Shown here one piece after another: positions 45,133 to 53,177 of a stretch of DNA of 64,000 bases. Within the stretch, counting starts at the first letter, position 1; every line of letters begins with the position of its first letter. The stretch is from Dyadobacter sandarakinus (GTDB taxonomy: Bacteria > Bacteroidota > Bacteroidia > Cytophagales > Spirosomataceae): NCBI RefSeq assembly GCF_016894445.1, contig NZ_CP056775.1:4156001-4220000 (forward strand). Direction: 5' to 3'. A model generated the notes under the pieces. The model saw only the letters and a list, made by a program, of their open reading frames with translations. It searched no databases and was not told the DNA's origin. A program made the translations under genes and the position numbers.

Positions 45133-45294
45133 ATGAACCAGTCAGCCAAATACAAAAGCATTCAGGAATTGAAGTCATCTTCAAAGCCCTCTGACCCATC
45201 GTCTGCAAAGTCAATGGAACGTCATGATAGTTTTGAGCGCTCAATGAAGTCCCTAAGACAGGAGTACGTCAAGGCTGGTTCCAGCAAGAAATGA
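45133..45294 (+). CDS. Small charged protein paired with nucleotidyltransferase, antitoxin-like
   Basis: A 53-residue frame read directly from the sequence. It begins MNQSAKYKSIQELKSSSKP, is rich in Ser, Lys and Glu, and is predicted to be helical and partly disordered, with the segment FERSMKSLRQEYVKAGSSKK at the end. It stops 8 bp before the nucleotidyltransferase start at 45303. The tight spacing and the composition suggest translational coupling and an antitoxin-like or chaperone-like partner. I do not recognise a named family. Confidence 0.65.
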   Translation: MNQSAKYKSIQELKSSSKPSDPSSAKSMERHDSFERSMKSLRQEYVKAGSSKK

Positions 45295-45302
45295 TGCCCT
45301 AG

Positions 45303-45794
45303 ATGGATTATACTAGCATCATTCGCTGCATCTGCGAGATCTTCAACAAACATTCAGTCGAATACATGATCGTTGGCGGCACTGCCATGGCACTTCATGG
45401 TCATTTTAGGAAATCAACGACAATGAAGGGCGAAGTTGTCGACAAACCTGACCTGGATTTCTGGTACAATCCCACCTACGAAAACTACTTCAACCTCCTG
45501 AAAGCCTTGGAGGAGCTTGGAATAGATGTGACCGGATTTCGGGAAGAGCAAGCTCCTGATCCCAGAAATTCGTTTTTCAGGTTTGAATTCGAGGATTACA
45601 CGCTTGATCTGCTTCCAAACATCAAAGCGCCTTTAAAATTCAGAGTATCATTCGCAAAAAAGCAAGTGGTTCAATCCGAGGGTGTCGATATTTCTTTTAT
45701 CAGCTTTGACGATTTGATCGAAGATAAAGAAACTTTGGGAAGAGCAAAGGACATTGAGGACGTTAAGGAGCTGAAACGGGTGAATGAGTCCTGA
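45303..45794 (+). CDS. Minimal nucleotidyltransferase, toxin-like
   Basis: The protein has 163 residues. VEYMIVGGTAMALHGHFR gives the GG-T/A motif at 25-28, and DKPDLDFWYNPTYE gives the DxD metal site at Asp50 and Asp52. DYTLDLLPN near 100 supplies the third acidic residue. This is the pol-beta-like nucleotidyltransferase superfamily (AbiEii or DUF6036-like). It follows a 53-residue protein by 8 bp, forming a probable two-gene module. It is only distantly related to the AbiEii gene at 41320. Confidence 0.8.
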   Translation: MDYTSIIRCICEIFNKHSVEYMIVGGTAMALHGHFRKSTTMKGEVVDKPDLDFWYNPTYENYFNLLKALEELGIDVTGFREEQAPDPRNSFFRFEFEDYTLDLLPNIKAPLKFRVSFAKKQVVQSEGVDISFISFDDLIEDKETLGRAKDIEDVKELKRVNES

Positions 45795-45898
45795 GGTGTT
45801 TTACTAACCTGGAAGATTAGAAATCAAACGCTACTCAGGTCCACTTATACCATTAAGCACTAGCCTTCCAGTCACCTTTTTTCAGCCCCTACTAAATA

Positions 45899-47059
45899 TC
45901 ACATCACCAATACCCTACCTGCCACCACAACCCCGGCACTAAAGACATAATCAGCATCCCGGCGATCTGCATAGGACTGTTGAATAAGCGCTTTCCTGCG
46001 GGCTAACTTTCCTTTGAAAAGCACTTTACCATTTTGCCGGATGATCACCGGCTTGTCCAGGTTCATCATCTTGTCGTTCAGCTGAATGTATAGAGTATCA
46101 TTATCATTACGCTGGATATCGATTTCCTGGCCGTGATAGGATGCAAAAACCGTGTGGCCTTTTACAGCCGAACCCCGTGGAACCGAGAGCCAGTAAAAAT
46201 GCTGGCGCACCACATCATCCTGAATCCAATTAATCCTCTGGGGGTAAGGATTACGCTTGTATTTCGCCATCCAGGCGATGCTGATTGTATCCTGCTGTTT
46301 CATCCAATGCGGCATGCCGGCCATCAAGTGCGCATCATGAACGAAGCCGCTTTTGTCAGTCGATTGCAGCGAATCCAGCCTGTTGGCCCATTCGGTCAGT
46401 AATGTATTCCTGTTATAGGCAGCATCTTTTTCGCCCACAGCCAGGAAAAACGGCAAATTGCGGAGGTTCAGGATCGCGGCATCACCGGGGTGCCCGGCCA
46501 TCATCGCTGCTGCGGCCCAATGATCGGCCATGCGCGGGGCAAGCTGGTACACACCGTCCCCACCGGCCGAATATCCCATCACATACACTTTGTTTGGATT
46601 GACGCCTTCCATTACCACGGCATCCAGAATTGCCCTTTCGAGCAAGCCGTCCACGGGCTCCTGGTGCCACATATTCCAGGTGTTGGACGGTGCCCGGGGT
46701 ACGAAATATACGCCCTCGGCAGGTTTATAAAGCCTTTGCTGATTTTTGTACTGCTGATCATTCATCGATGCAGGACCGTTGCCTCCGCCGTGCATAGAAA
46801 TAAACATGCTGCGGCCATCGGCCGGCTTTTCACCAAAGATTTTGGTCGTAAACAGCAGGCTGTCAGTGCCGATCACGATATTTCCTTTTTCCCTATCTGC
46901 ACTGGCGGTTGACCGGTACTTTTCTTTATAATCTGAAATCACCTTTTCTGTTTCGGCAACAGCCTCTTTCGCAGTGATACTTTTGGGAGATTGCTGTGCA
47001 AATGTGACGGAAACCAGCAAACAGAAGAGGCAAACAGGAGCTGCTTTGAAAAGGAACAT
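45899..47059 (-). CDS. Secreted alpha/beta hydrolase
   Basis: The protein has 386 residues, starting at ATG 47059 with signal peptide MFLFKAAPVCLFCLLVSVTF ending at AQQ. MSFHGG-like MHGGGNG marks the oxyanion loop and VYVMGYSAGGDGVYQLAPRM the nucleophile elbow with its Ser. The overall layout resembles secreted polyhydroxybutyrate-depolymerase/esterase-like hydrolases and a beta-rich C-terminal extension follows the hydrolase domain. It acts in the periplasm or outside. The substrate cannot be assigned. A lipoprotein gene precedes it by 79 bp on the same strand. Confidence 0.8.
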   Translation of the reverse strand: MFLFKAAPVCLFCLLVSVTFAQQSPKSITAKEAVAETEKVISDYKEKYRSTASADREKGNIVIGTDSLLFTTKIFGEKPADGRSMFISMHGGGNGPASMNDQQYKNQQRLYKPAEGVYFVPRAPSNTWNMWHQEPVDGLLERAILDAVVMEGVNPNKVYVMGYSAGGDGVYQLAPRMADHWAAAAMMAGHPGDAAILNLRNLPFFLAVGEKDAAYNRNTLLTEWANRLDSLQSTDKSGFVHDAHLMAGMPHWMKQQDTISIAWMAKYKRNPYPQRINWIQDDVVRQHFYWLSVPRGSAVKGHTVFASYHGQEIDIQRNDNDTLYIQLNDKMMNLDKPVIIRQNGKVLFKGKLARRKALIQQSYADRRDADYVFSAGVVVAGRVLVM

Positions 47060-47138
47060 ATTAAAATGAAATGTCGGATTTTGATAAAATACAAGCTGCA
47101 AGATACGAAGTAAAAGGCACCCTGTTTTCGCCGGCCGC

Positions 47139-47567
47139 CTACTGCTCCCGCACAAATGTTTTAAAATCCTTACTGCATGTCTCAATCACCAGCGTATCCG
47201 GCGTGGTATGCGTAATGCTCATTTCCGGACAGGATACACAATATACATTTGCACAAAAAGGGTCGAAAATGGCCGGGTTGGCAGGCTCAGGCTTAAATTC
47301 CTTTCCATTCAAAGAATACTGCTCAGGAATACAGCACGGCTTATACCCGTTTTCATTTACCAGTACACCGTCGGCCCGAAATACATAGACCCAGGAACTT
47401 CCCCGGGGTACCGCTTCCGTCACCGTCGAGTCGGCTATGTTGTATTGCTGTTTCACAATGCGCCATTTTCCGACGATTGCGGCAATCTCTTCTACCGGCG
47501 CGATGCTATCTTTTTTGCACGCGGTCAGCGCAATCAGGAACAAGACGGATGTCAATAATCTGGTCAT
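47139..47567 (-). CDS. Lipocalin-like lipoprotein
   Basis: The protein has 142 residues with lipobox LTAC, so it is lipidated at Cys17. The mature part (VGKWRIVKQQYNIADSTV, SWVYVFRADGVLVNENG, DTLVIETCSKDF) follows the layout of the small lipocalin-like lipoproteins common in Bacteroidota. Four further Cys (CC, C, C) are unusual and may form disulfides. It is upstream of the secreted hydrolase gene and may share its transcript. Confidence 0.75.
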   Translation of the reverse strand: MTRLLTSVLFLIALTACKKDSIAPVEEIAAIVGKWRIVKQQYNIADSTVTEAVPRGSSWVYVFRADGVLVNENGYKPCCIPEQYSLNGKEFKPEPANPAIFDPFCANVYCVSCPEMSITHTTPDTLVIETCSKDFKTFVREQ

Positions 47568-47643
47568 AAGTATCGGATTCAGGTAAAGGATACAACGTCA
47601 CAAACCACCCCTGTGGAAACACATTCCCGAGCTTTATAGCCGG

Positions 47644-48150
47644 CTACATGCCCTCCGGATTCTCCCCCGGAGCGTCACGATCCCGGATGGAACTGATAAA
47701 ATTCAATGCAGCTTTTGCAAGCTCACTTTCCGGGTATTCTGCCAGCATCTGATTGTAGTATAAAATTGCTTTCTCTCCTTCCCCGATCTGACTGTAAGAA
47801 AAAGCAATATTGTTCAAAGCCATTTCCTTGTATGAAGGTCTCGACGAGCTCAGGAGCGTCAGATACCGGTACCGATCAATCCAGGGATATTTGTTCAGGA
47901 AATTGTAGCTGGATTGAAAACCCGAAATCGCAGCCCTGAAATCACCCGCTTTTACAAGTGCAACAGCTTGCCTGTGATGTTTTAAAAGAAAAAACCGGAG
48001 GGACCTGGAAATTACAAGATAAGTACCAGCACCAAAAATGATAAATTGGTCTGTGCCAGCTGCATAGTACAGCAGCATCAAAAATCCCATAAAGCCCAGT
48101 TGAGGCAACAGCGAAATCCAGGCAGTTTGTCGTACAATAGGAGTGCTCAT
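47644..48150 (-). CDS. Membrane protein with TPR repeats
   Basis: The protein has 168 residues, starting at ATG 48150 (MSTPIVRQTAW). Two membrane segments lie at about 11-28 and 33-52. The rest contains two TPR-like helical repeats (AVALVKAGDFRAAISGFQSSYNFL and MALNNIAFSYSQIGEGEKAILYYNQML). TPR regions bind partner proteins; the partner is unknown. Its gene is between a lipoprotein gene and a serine hydrolase gene on the same strand. Confidence 0.75.
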   Translation of the reverse strand: MSTPIVRQTAWISLLPQLGFMGFLMLLYYAAGTDQFIIFGAGTYLVISRSLRFFLLKHHRQAVALVKAGDFRAAISGFQSSYNFLNKYPWIDRYRYLTLLSSSRPSYKEMALNNIAFSYSQIGEGEKAILYYNQMLAEYPESELAKAALNFISSIRDRDAPGENPEGM

Positions 48151-48231
48151 GGTATCCCGGGCAGAAAGGTTGCATTTCAAATTTACAATGAATGCACATT
48201 GGCTGTTTGTCCGGCAGAACAATTCCGGAAA

Positions 48232-49359
48232 TTAATGCACTTTATTCAGTGCTTTCAGCAATTCGCCGGGCAGCTGGAAAATGTCCGGTTCTCCCTGCGC
48301 ATAATTCCTCGCAAAAATAATCCCATATTTCTTTCCTTTCGCAAAAGCAAAGTTTGCCGTATAACCGGATACGGCTCCGCCATGATTAATGATTGTCAGC
48401 TGATCTTCCTGATTAATAAAAAATCCGATCCCGTAATGATTACTTTCTCCAATGCCAATCATCCGGCTTTGCATCAACTTCAAATTGTTTTGGGACAAAA
48501 GGCAGGTTGTATTGCTCATGACACATATCATAAACTTAGCCAGGTCATTGGGCGTGGAATAGATGCCTCCATTAGGAACTTTATAGCCGCGACCATTATG
48601 TTCTTCAAGTGGTGTTTTTGTATCCAGATATCCATTATCAAGCTCCTGAATACCCGTCGATAAATTGGAAAGTTTTTCTTTTGGAACAATAAAATAACTG
48701 GAATTCATGTGTAAAGGCACAAAAATCCTTTCCTGAATTAATTCCGTAAATGGCTTTTTCGCAGCTCGTGAAAGTGCCAGTCCAAGTATTCCGTAGCCGA
48801 TATTTGAGTAGCCGAACTTCTCACCAGGCTGGGATTCCAGGGAGGTAACAGGTATCGCTTCCAAAATTTTACTTTCCCATTTACCGATTGGGCCGGATGC
48901 TGCCGTGGGCAGTTCAGGTTCGCGCATCAGTCCGGACGTATGCGTAGCAAGTTGTTGAAAGGTAATCTTTTTAGCATCCGGATATCCCTTCAGCTTTTTG
49001 ATTTCAGGAAGATATAATTCGACGGGATCATCCAGGTGAATTACGCGATCCTGGACCAGAAGCATCATCAAAAATGCCGTAAATGATTTGGAAATGGATC
49101 CAACACGGTAAATGGTAGCCGTATCGGCCAATGCATGCGTTTTTGCATCGGCAATTCCAAACCCTTTTGACCAGATAACTTTATCTCCTTTAACAATAGC
49201 CCCGGAAATACTCCTGTCATTGGGCAGGTTTTCGGCAATGATTTTTTCCAGTTCCAGAATAATTGCTTCTTCACTATTCTTACCTCCAAATTCGTGACGG
49301 GAATGTGAACATCCTGATAATATAAATAGTATCAGAAGGACTTTAAAAATACTTCCCAT
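48232..49359 (-). CDS. Lipoprotein serine hydrolase, beta-lactamase class C family
   Basis: The protein has 375 residues with lipobox LSGC near residue 16. Catalytic motifs are SISK (VGSISKSFTAFLM), YSN (KFGYSNIGYGILG) and HGG (IINHGGAVSGYTANF). The enzyme faces the periplasm and may act on peptidoglycan peptides, D-amino-acid esters or beta-lactams. It is the third member of the superfamily in the window. A 125-bp gap separates it from the ABC permease gene upstream. Confidence 0.87.
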   Translation of the reverse strand: MGSIFKVLLILFILSGCSHSRHEFGGKNSEEAIILELEKIIAENLPNDRSISGAIVKGDKVIWSKGFGIADAKTHALADTATIYRVGSISKSFTAFLMMLLVQDRVIHLDDPVELYLPEIKKLKGYPDAKKITFQQLATHTSGLMREPELPTAASGPIGKWESKILEAIPVTSLESQPGEKFGYSNIGYGILGLALSRAAKKPFTELIQERIFVPLHMNSSYFIVPKEKLSNLSTGIQELDNGYLDTKTPLEEHNGRGYKVPNGGIYSTPNDLAKFMICVMSNTTCLLSQNNLKLMQSRMIGIGESNHYGIGFFINQEDQLTIINHGGAVSGYTANFAFAKGKKYGIIFARNYAQGEPDIFQLPGELLKALNKVH

Positions 49360-49484
49360 TTAGAATCTGATTTTTATAGATGAACCTGCACACGCCAATG
49401 TATAATTATGCACTTCCGGATAATTCATCCTGCATTTGGCGGCTAACAAATACCTATAAAAGGCAAATCTTTTTTATTTATAAC

Positions 49485-51935
49485 TTATTCCGATTTCAAC
49501 GTCTTTGCCGGATTGGTCAGCGCGGCCCTGATCGCCTGTGAACTGACGGTAGCGAAGGCCAGCAGGATGGCCACCGTGCCGGCCACTGCAAACATCCACC
49601 ATTCGATCGCAATTTTATAAGCAAAATCATCCAGCCAGAGCCGGGTCGCATACCAGGCGATGGGCGAGCCAATGACAATGGCGATGAGTACCAGTTTGAT
49701 AAAATCCTGTGAGAGCATGGTTACAATACTTGCAACCGTAGCACCCAGCACTTTCCGAACGCCAATTTCCCGGGTACGCTGGGCAATGGTGTAGGACGAC
49801 AAACCAAAAATGCCCAGTGAGGCAATCAGGACAGCCAGCATGGAGAAAAATGTGGAAACCTGGCTAAAAACACGGTCGTCCCGGTACTGCTCATTGAACT
49901 TCTGGTCCATGAAGAAATAATTGAAATTATTACCCGGAAAAAAGGAATCGTAGCGCGCTTTCACCTGCCTGATCGTCGCGTCTGCCTCGGGCGCACTCAT
50001 TTTCATGGAGAAAAAACCTCCCATGGAGTAAAATGGCGCAAAAACAATGGGCTCAATGGCGTGTTTGAGCGATTGCTGGTGAAAGTCGCTCACAACCCCG
50101 ACAATCTCCCATTCTCTTCCGTTTACAACATATTTCTGATTGATAGCCTCCTCTGCACTGCGGAATCCGAGCAACCTGACAGCCGTCAGGTTCAGGATTG
50201 CATTTTTCACTTTGGCGCCATCCACATTCGAGTCCGTGGGCAGGAAATTACGTCCTGCCAGCCTGTTGATCTGATATGTTTCAAAAAAATCAGGATCGAC
50301 TGCCATCATGCTGAACGTCACTCCTTTTTCCTGATTGGACCCCGACCGTTTGATGTTGAAAATACGGCCCAGGCGGTTGCCGAAGATGTTGCCGGACGCA
50401 CTGGCCTGCTGTACTGCAGGAATGCGTTCGAGCTCGGTCTTGAATGCATTGATACGGTCAATAGCCGTCGAATCCCAGCTTGTGAGTTCCGGGCCGCGCA
50501 CCACCAGCACCTGATCCATCACAAAGCCCAGCTTTTCCTCTCGCATAAATTTGAGCTGCCTGAAAACGATGAACGTTCCGACAATCAGGATGATAGACGC
50601 CGTATATTGAAAAACCACCAGCGACTGCCTTACCCAGATACCCTGCGACGTTCTCTTGAATGTTCCTTTTAACACCTGAATCGCCTTGAAGCGTGATAAT
50701 GCAAAAGCAGGATAAAAGCCGGAGAGCAATATGCCCGCAGCAAATACGGCCAGCAGGATCGCAGGCAGATAATATCCGCCAAATCCTTCCCCTGCCAGTA
50801 GCGATAACGACAGAGGCTTACCGATGAGCTGATTGAGCGTTGGCTGGAAAAGCATTGTCAGTACAATGGCCAGCACTGCGGCAAAAAGGTTGAGCGCAAT
50901 GGATTCCGCCATAAACTGCCAGGTAAGTTGCGCGGAAGTAGCGCCTGCCACTTTCCTCACGCCTACTTCGCGCGCCCGTTCGAGCGAGCGGGCCGTGGAA
51001 AGGTTGATATAGTTGATCCAGGCGATCACAAGAATGAAAGCTGCAATGATAAGCATGGTCCAGACTGCCTTCCCGTTATTGACCTTGCCGATTTCGTACT
51101 CATAATTTGAAAATAGATGCGCACGCAGTAGTGGTTGCAGGCTGAATGCTTCAACACTTCCCGAAACCTTGTCACCCTTAAAATGCCGCTGGCTGAATGC
51201 AGGCAGTTTGCGTTCCAGTGCTGCGGCGTCCACACCCGGACGGAGCTTGACATAGTGCCACATATCCGAATTCTCCCAGCTGTTCCTGACCCACTCGCCC
51301 CAGGTTTTTGCCAGTGTTTCATAGGACATCAACGCACCAAATTCCAGGTGCGAAGCCGCCGGAAAATCTTTCATTACAGCGGTGACCCGGTAAGGCTCAT
51401 TGTCGGTATCCACCTTCAATGTTTTCCCGATCAGACTTGCGTATGCATCGGGAGAAGCTCCAAAGATTTTTTTTGCATTGCTTTCGGAAATTACAATGGA
51501 ACGCGGCTCCCTGAGTGCTGTGCGCGGATCACCGGCCAGCAGGGGAAATGTGAAAATGGAGAAGAATTCCGCATCAGCATAAATAGCTTTCTCCTGAAAA
51601 ATCCGGCGATCCTTCTGAAGATTGAAAGTTCCGACATTACCCAGGGTAGTCACTCCTTCCACTTCATTGAAATCACTGGCCATGGCGGCTCCTACCGCCG
51701 GATAAGTGATCGTACCATGCTGCACAAGTTTGCCTTGCTGAAAACGATCGTTCGCGATCCGGTATATGCGCGATCCGTCCTTATGAAACCGGTCGAAGCT
51801 AAGCTCAAAGTTCACATACTGAAGAATAAGCAGGCAGGCCGTCATGCCGGTAGCCAAGCCGGTCAGATTGACAAGTGAAAAAGTCCTGCTTTTCCACATA
51901 TTCCGCAGCGCGATTTTAAAGTAATTCCGGATCAT
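49485..51935 (-). CDS. MacB/FtsX-type ABC transporter permease
   Basis: The protein has 816 residues, starting at ATG 51935 (MIRNYFKIALRNMWKSRTFS); the frame is open further upstream without coding character. It has two FtsX-type permease units, each with a long periplasmic MacB-like domain. The first transmembrane helix is at about 20-40, groups of three helices lie near 290-430, and a final group is in the last 140 residues. RREIGVRKVLGAT and the earlier REVGVRKVAGATSAQ are the typical coupling segments. No ATPase gene is adjacent. Such orphan 800-residue permeases are common in Cytophagales and are probably lipoprotein or peptide exporters. Confidence 0.88.
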   Translation of the reverse strand: MIRNYFKIALRNMWKSRTFSLVNLTGLATGMTACLLILQYVNFELSFDRFHKDGSRIYRIANDRFQQGKLVQHGTITYPAVGAAMASDFNEVEGVTTLGNVGTFNLQKDRRIFQEKAIYADAEFFSIFTFPLLAGDPRTALREPRSIVISESNAKKIFGASPDAYASLIGKTLKVDTDNEPYRVTAVMKDFPAASHLEFGALMSYETLAKTWGEWVRNSWENSDMWHYVKLRPGVDAAALERKLPAFSQRHFKGDKVSGSVEAFSLQPLLRAHLFSNYEYEIGKVNNGKAVWTMLIIAAFILVIAWINYINLSTARSLERAREVGVRKVAGATSAQLTWQFMAESIALNLFAAVLAIVLTMLFQPTLNQLIGKPLSLSLLAGEGFGGYYLPAILLAVFAAGILLSGFYPAFALSRFKAIQVLKGTFKRTSQGIWVRQSLVVFQYTASIILIVGTFIVFRQLKFMREEKLGFVMDQVLVVRGPELTSWDSTAIDRINAFKTELERIPAVQQASASGNIFGNRLGRIFNIKRSGSNQEKGVTFSMMAVDPDFFETYQINRLAGRNFLPTDSNVDGAKVKNAILNLTAVRLLGFRSAEEAINQKYVVNGREWEIVGVVSDFHQQSLKHAIEPIVFAPFYSMGGFFSMKMSAPEADATIRQVKARYDSFFPGNNFNYFFMDQKFNEQYRDDRVFSQVSTFFSMLAVLIASLGIFGLSSYTIAQRTREIGVRKVLGATVASIVTMLSQDFIKLVLIAIVIGSPIAWYATRLWLDDFAYKIAIEWWMFAVAGTVAILLAFATVSSQAIRAALTNPAKTLKSE

Positions 51936-52048
51936 ATCAGTATTGAAAAGATGGCAATGCTGATGAGATCTGTATAAACCAGTGCCACTATGCGTAAGCA
52001 GCTTCACAGCGCCCAAAGCGATATTATTGCAGTTGTCGATGTTCGGAA

Positions 52049-52219
52049 ATGAACAGCATGCCGGTGGCCGGACAATGCCTTCAGATACTTTTTCATAAAG
52101 CCGCGGAAAGCTGGAAGCTTGCACGAGTGATTACTACCTTGCCGGATGGACAAACCATTACTACAGGCGCTTTCGGCAGAGTACTGAAATGGAAGTTTGA
52201 AGACGTTGAATGCCAATAA
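52049..52219 (+). CDS. Small hypothetical protein (56 aa)
   Basis: A 56-codon frame read directly. The product starts MNSMPVAGQCLQILFHKAAE, and its second half (ARVITTLPDGQTITTGAFGR then VLKWKFEDVECQ) has the look of a real small beta-hairpin protein. It is the only sensible frame in the 341-bp gap between the permease and HxlR genes. Minus-strand frames here have many stops or odd composition. I know no family for it. Confidence 0.4.
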   Translation: MNSMPVAGQCLQILFHKAAESWKLARVITTLPDGQTITTGAFGRVLKWKFEDVECQ

Positions 52220-52276
52220 TATTCTTGAAAACCAAGCAGGCTTTCATGATGAGTAGTGACGGCAAGCACAGGAATA

Positions 52277-52627
52277 TCAGGACTGCCTGTCCTCGTGCAT
52301 TACAACATTTCGATGTGCCAGTCCCCAGTAATGCAGCTCTTCAAGTACTTTTTCGAGTGAAAGGCCATGTTCGGTAATGGTGTACTCCACCGTAGGCGGA
52401 AAAGTATCAAATACCTGGCGCGTAATCAGCTTATTGCTTTCCAGCGATTTCAACTCTTTGGAGAGCACCTTATCAGTAATGCCGGGCACTTCCCTGGATA
52501 TTTGCAGAAACCGTCGCGGTCCGGCCGACAAGCAGAACAAGATCAACAACTTCCACCGTCCCTCGAGCGCTTCAAGCGCATCCTGAATGGATAACATCGT
52601 TTTAGGGCAACCTCCGTTGGTCAGCAT
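52277..52627 (-). CDS. HxlR family transcriptional regulator
   Basis: The protein has 116 residues. The winged-helix signature is clear: LEGRWKLLILFCLSAGPRRF, then REVPGITDKVLSKELKSLE and VEYTITEHGLSLEKVLEEL. The conserved Cys near the N-terminus (GGCPKTM) is the redox or electrophile sensor position in several family members. It is divergent from doxX with 113 bp between starts, and a symmetric site in that gap suits autoregulation plus control of doxX. Confidence 0.92.
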   Translation of the reverse strand: MLTNGGCPKTMLSIQDALEALEGRWKLLILFCLSAGPRRFLQISREVPGITDKVLSKELKSLESNKLITRQVFDTFPPTVEYTITEHGLSLEKVLEELHYWGLAHRNVVMHEDRQS

Positions 52628-52644
52628 AGTTGATTATCAGCATT

Positions 52645-52686
52645 ACTATCACATCGGATAGTGCTATCCAAATGGAAAGTGCTATC
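52645..52686. promoter_or_regulatory. Candidate HxlR operator
   Basis: ACTATC (52645-52650) and GATAGT (52657-52662) form an inverted repeat, and GGATAG-TG-CTATCC is an overlapping one. AGTGCTATC occurs at 52660-52668 and again at 52678-52686, 18 bp apart. The site lies midway between the HxlR and doxX starts. Confidence 0.55.
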
Positions 52687-52740
52687 TCAATGACAGCAAA
52701 GATAAGGTAGTTTTACCCTTGTCTCAAACATGCAACTTCT

Positions 52741-53133
52741 ATGCAACCAACCGTAAAATCTTACCGTATGCTTCCTGCCGCACTTTGGACAGTCCAGGTT
52801 TTGCTGTCCGCCGGCTTCTTATGGGCCGGCTTCACAAAGCTTTTTACACCTCGCCAGGTACTGGCTGAAATGTGGCCCTGGACTGCCACTTATCCAGCTC
52901 TGGTGGTAGTCGCCGGATTTGCAGATCTCCTTGCAGGCATTGGTATCATACTGCCTCTTTTTTTCAAAAAACGAAAATGGCTTATCTCTGCAGCAGCTGT
53001 CGGCATTATTGCATTGATGCTGGCATCAGCGGGCTTTCATGTGATACGAGGAGAAGCTTCTCAAACCGGCATCAATGCAGTATTCGCCGCTTTGGCGGGG
53101 TTCGTGCTTTGGGCCCGCTGGCGGATGGTATGA
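52741..53133 (+). CDS. DoxX-like membrane protein
   Basis: The protein has 130 residues and four hydrophobic helices. LSAGFLWAGFTKLFTP near residue 20 and the ADLLAGIGIILPLFF helix are typical of DoxX-like quinone-related membrane proteins. In this phylum DoxX-like genes are often repressed by a divergent HxlR regulator, which is the arrangement here. A role in redox or electrophile stress is inferred. Confidence 0.85.
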   Translation: MQPTVKSYRMLPAALWTVQVLLSAGFLWAGFTKLFTPRQVLAEMWPWTATYPALVVVAGFADLLAGIGIILPLFFKKRKWLISAAAVGIIALMLASAGFHVIRGEASQTGINAVFAALAGFVLWARWRMV

Positions 53134-53177
53134 TTTACCTCTTTAAACTGCCTGGTTCTACAGGCTGGTAAGCTGAT

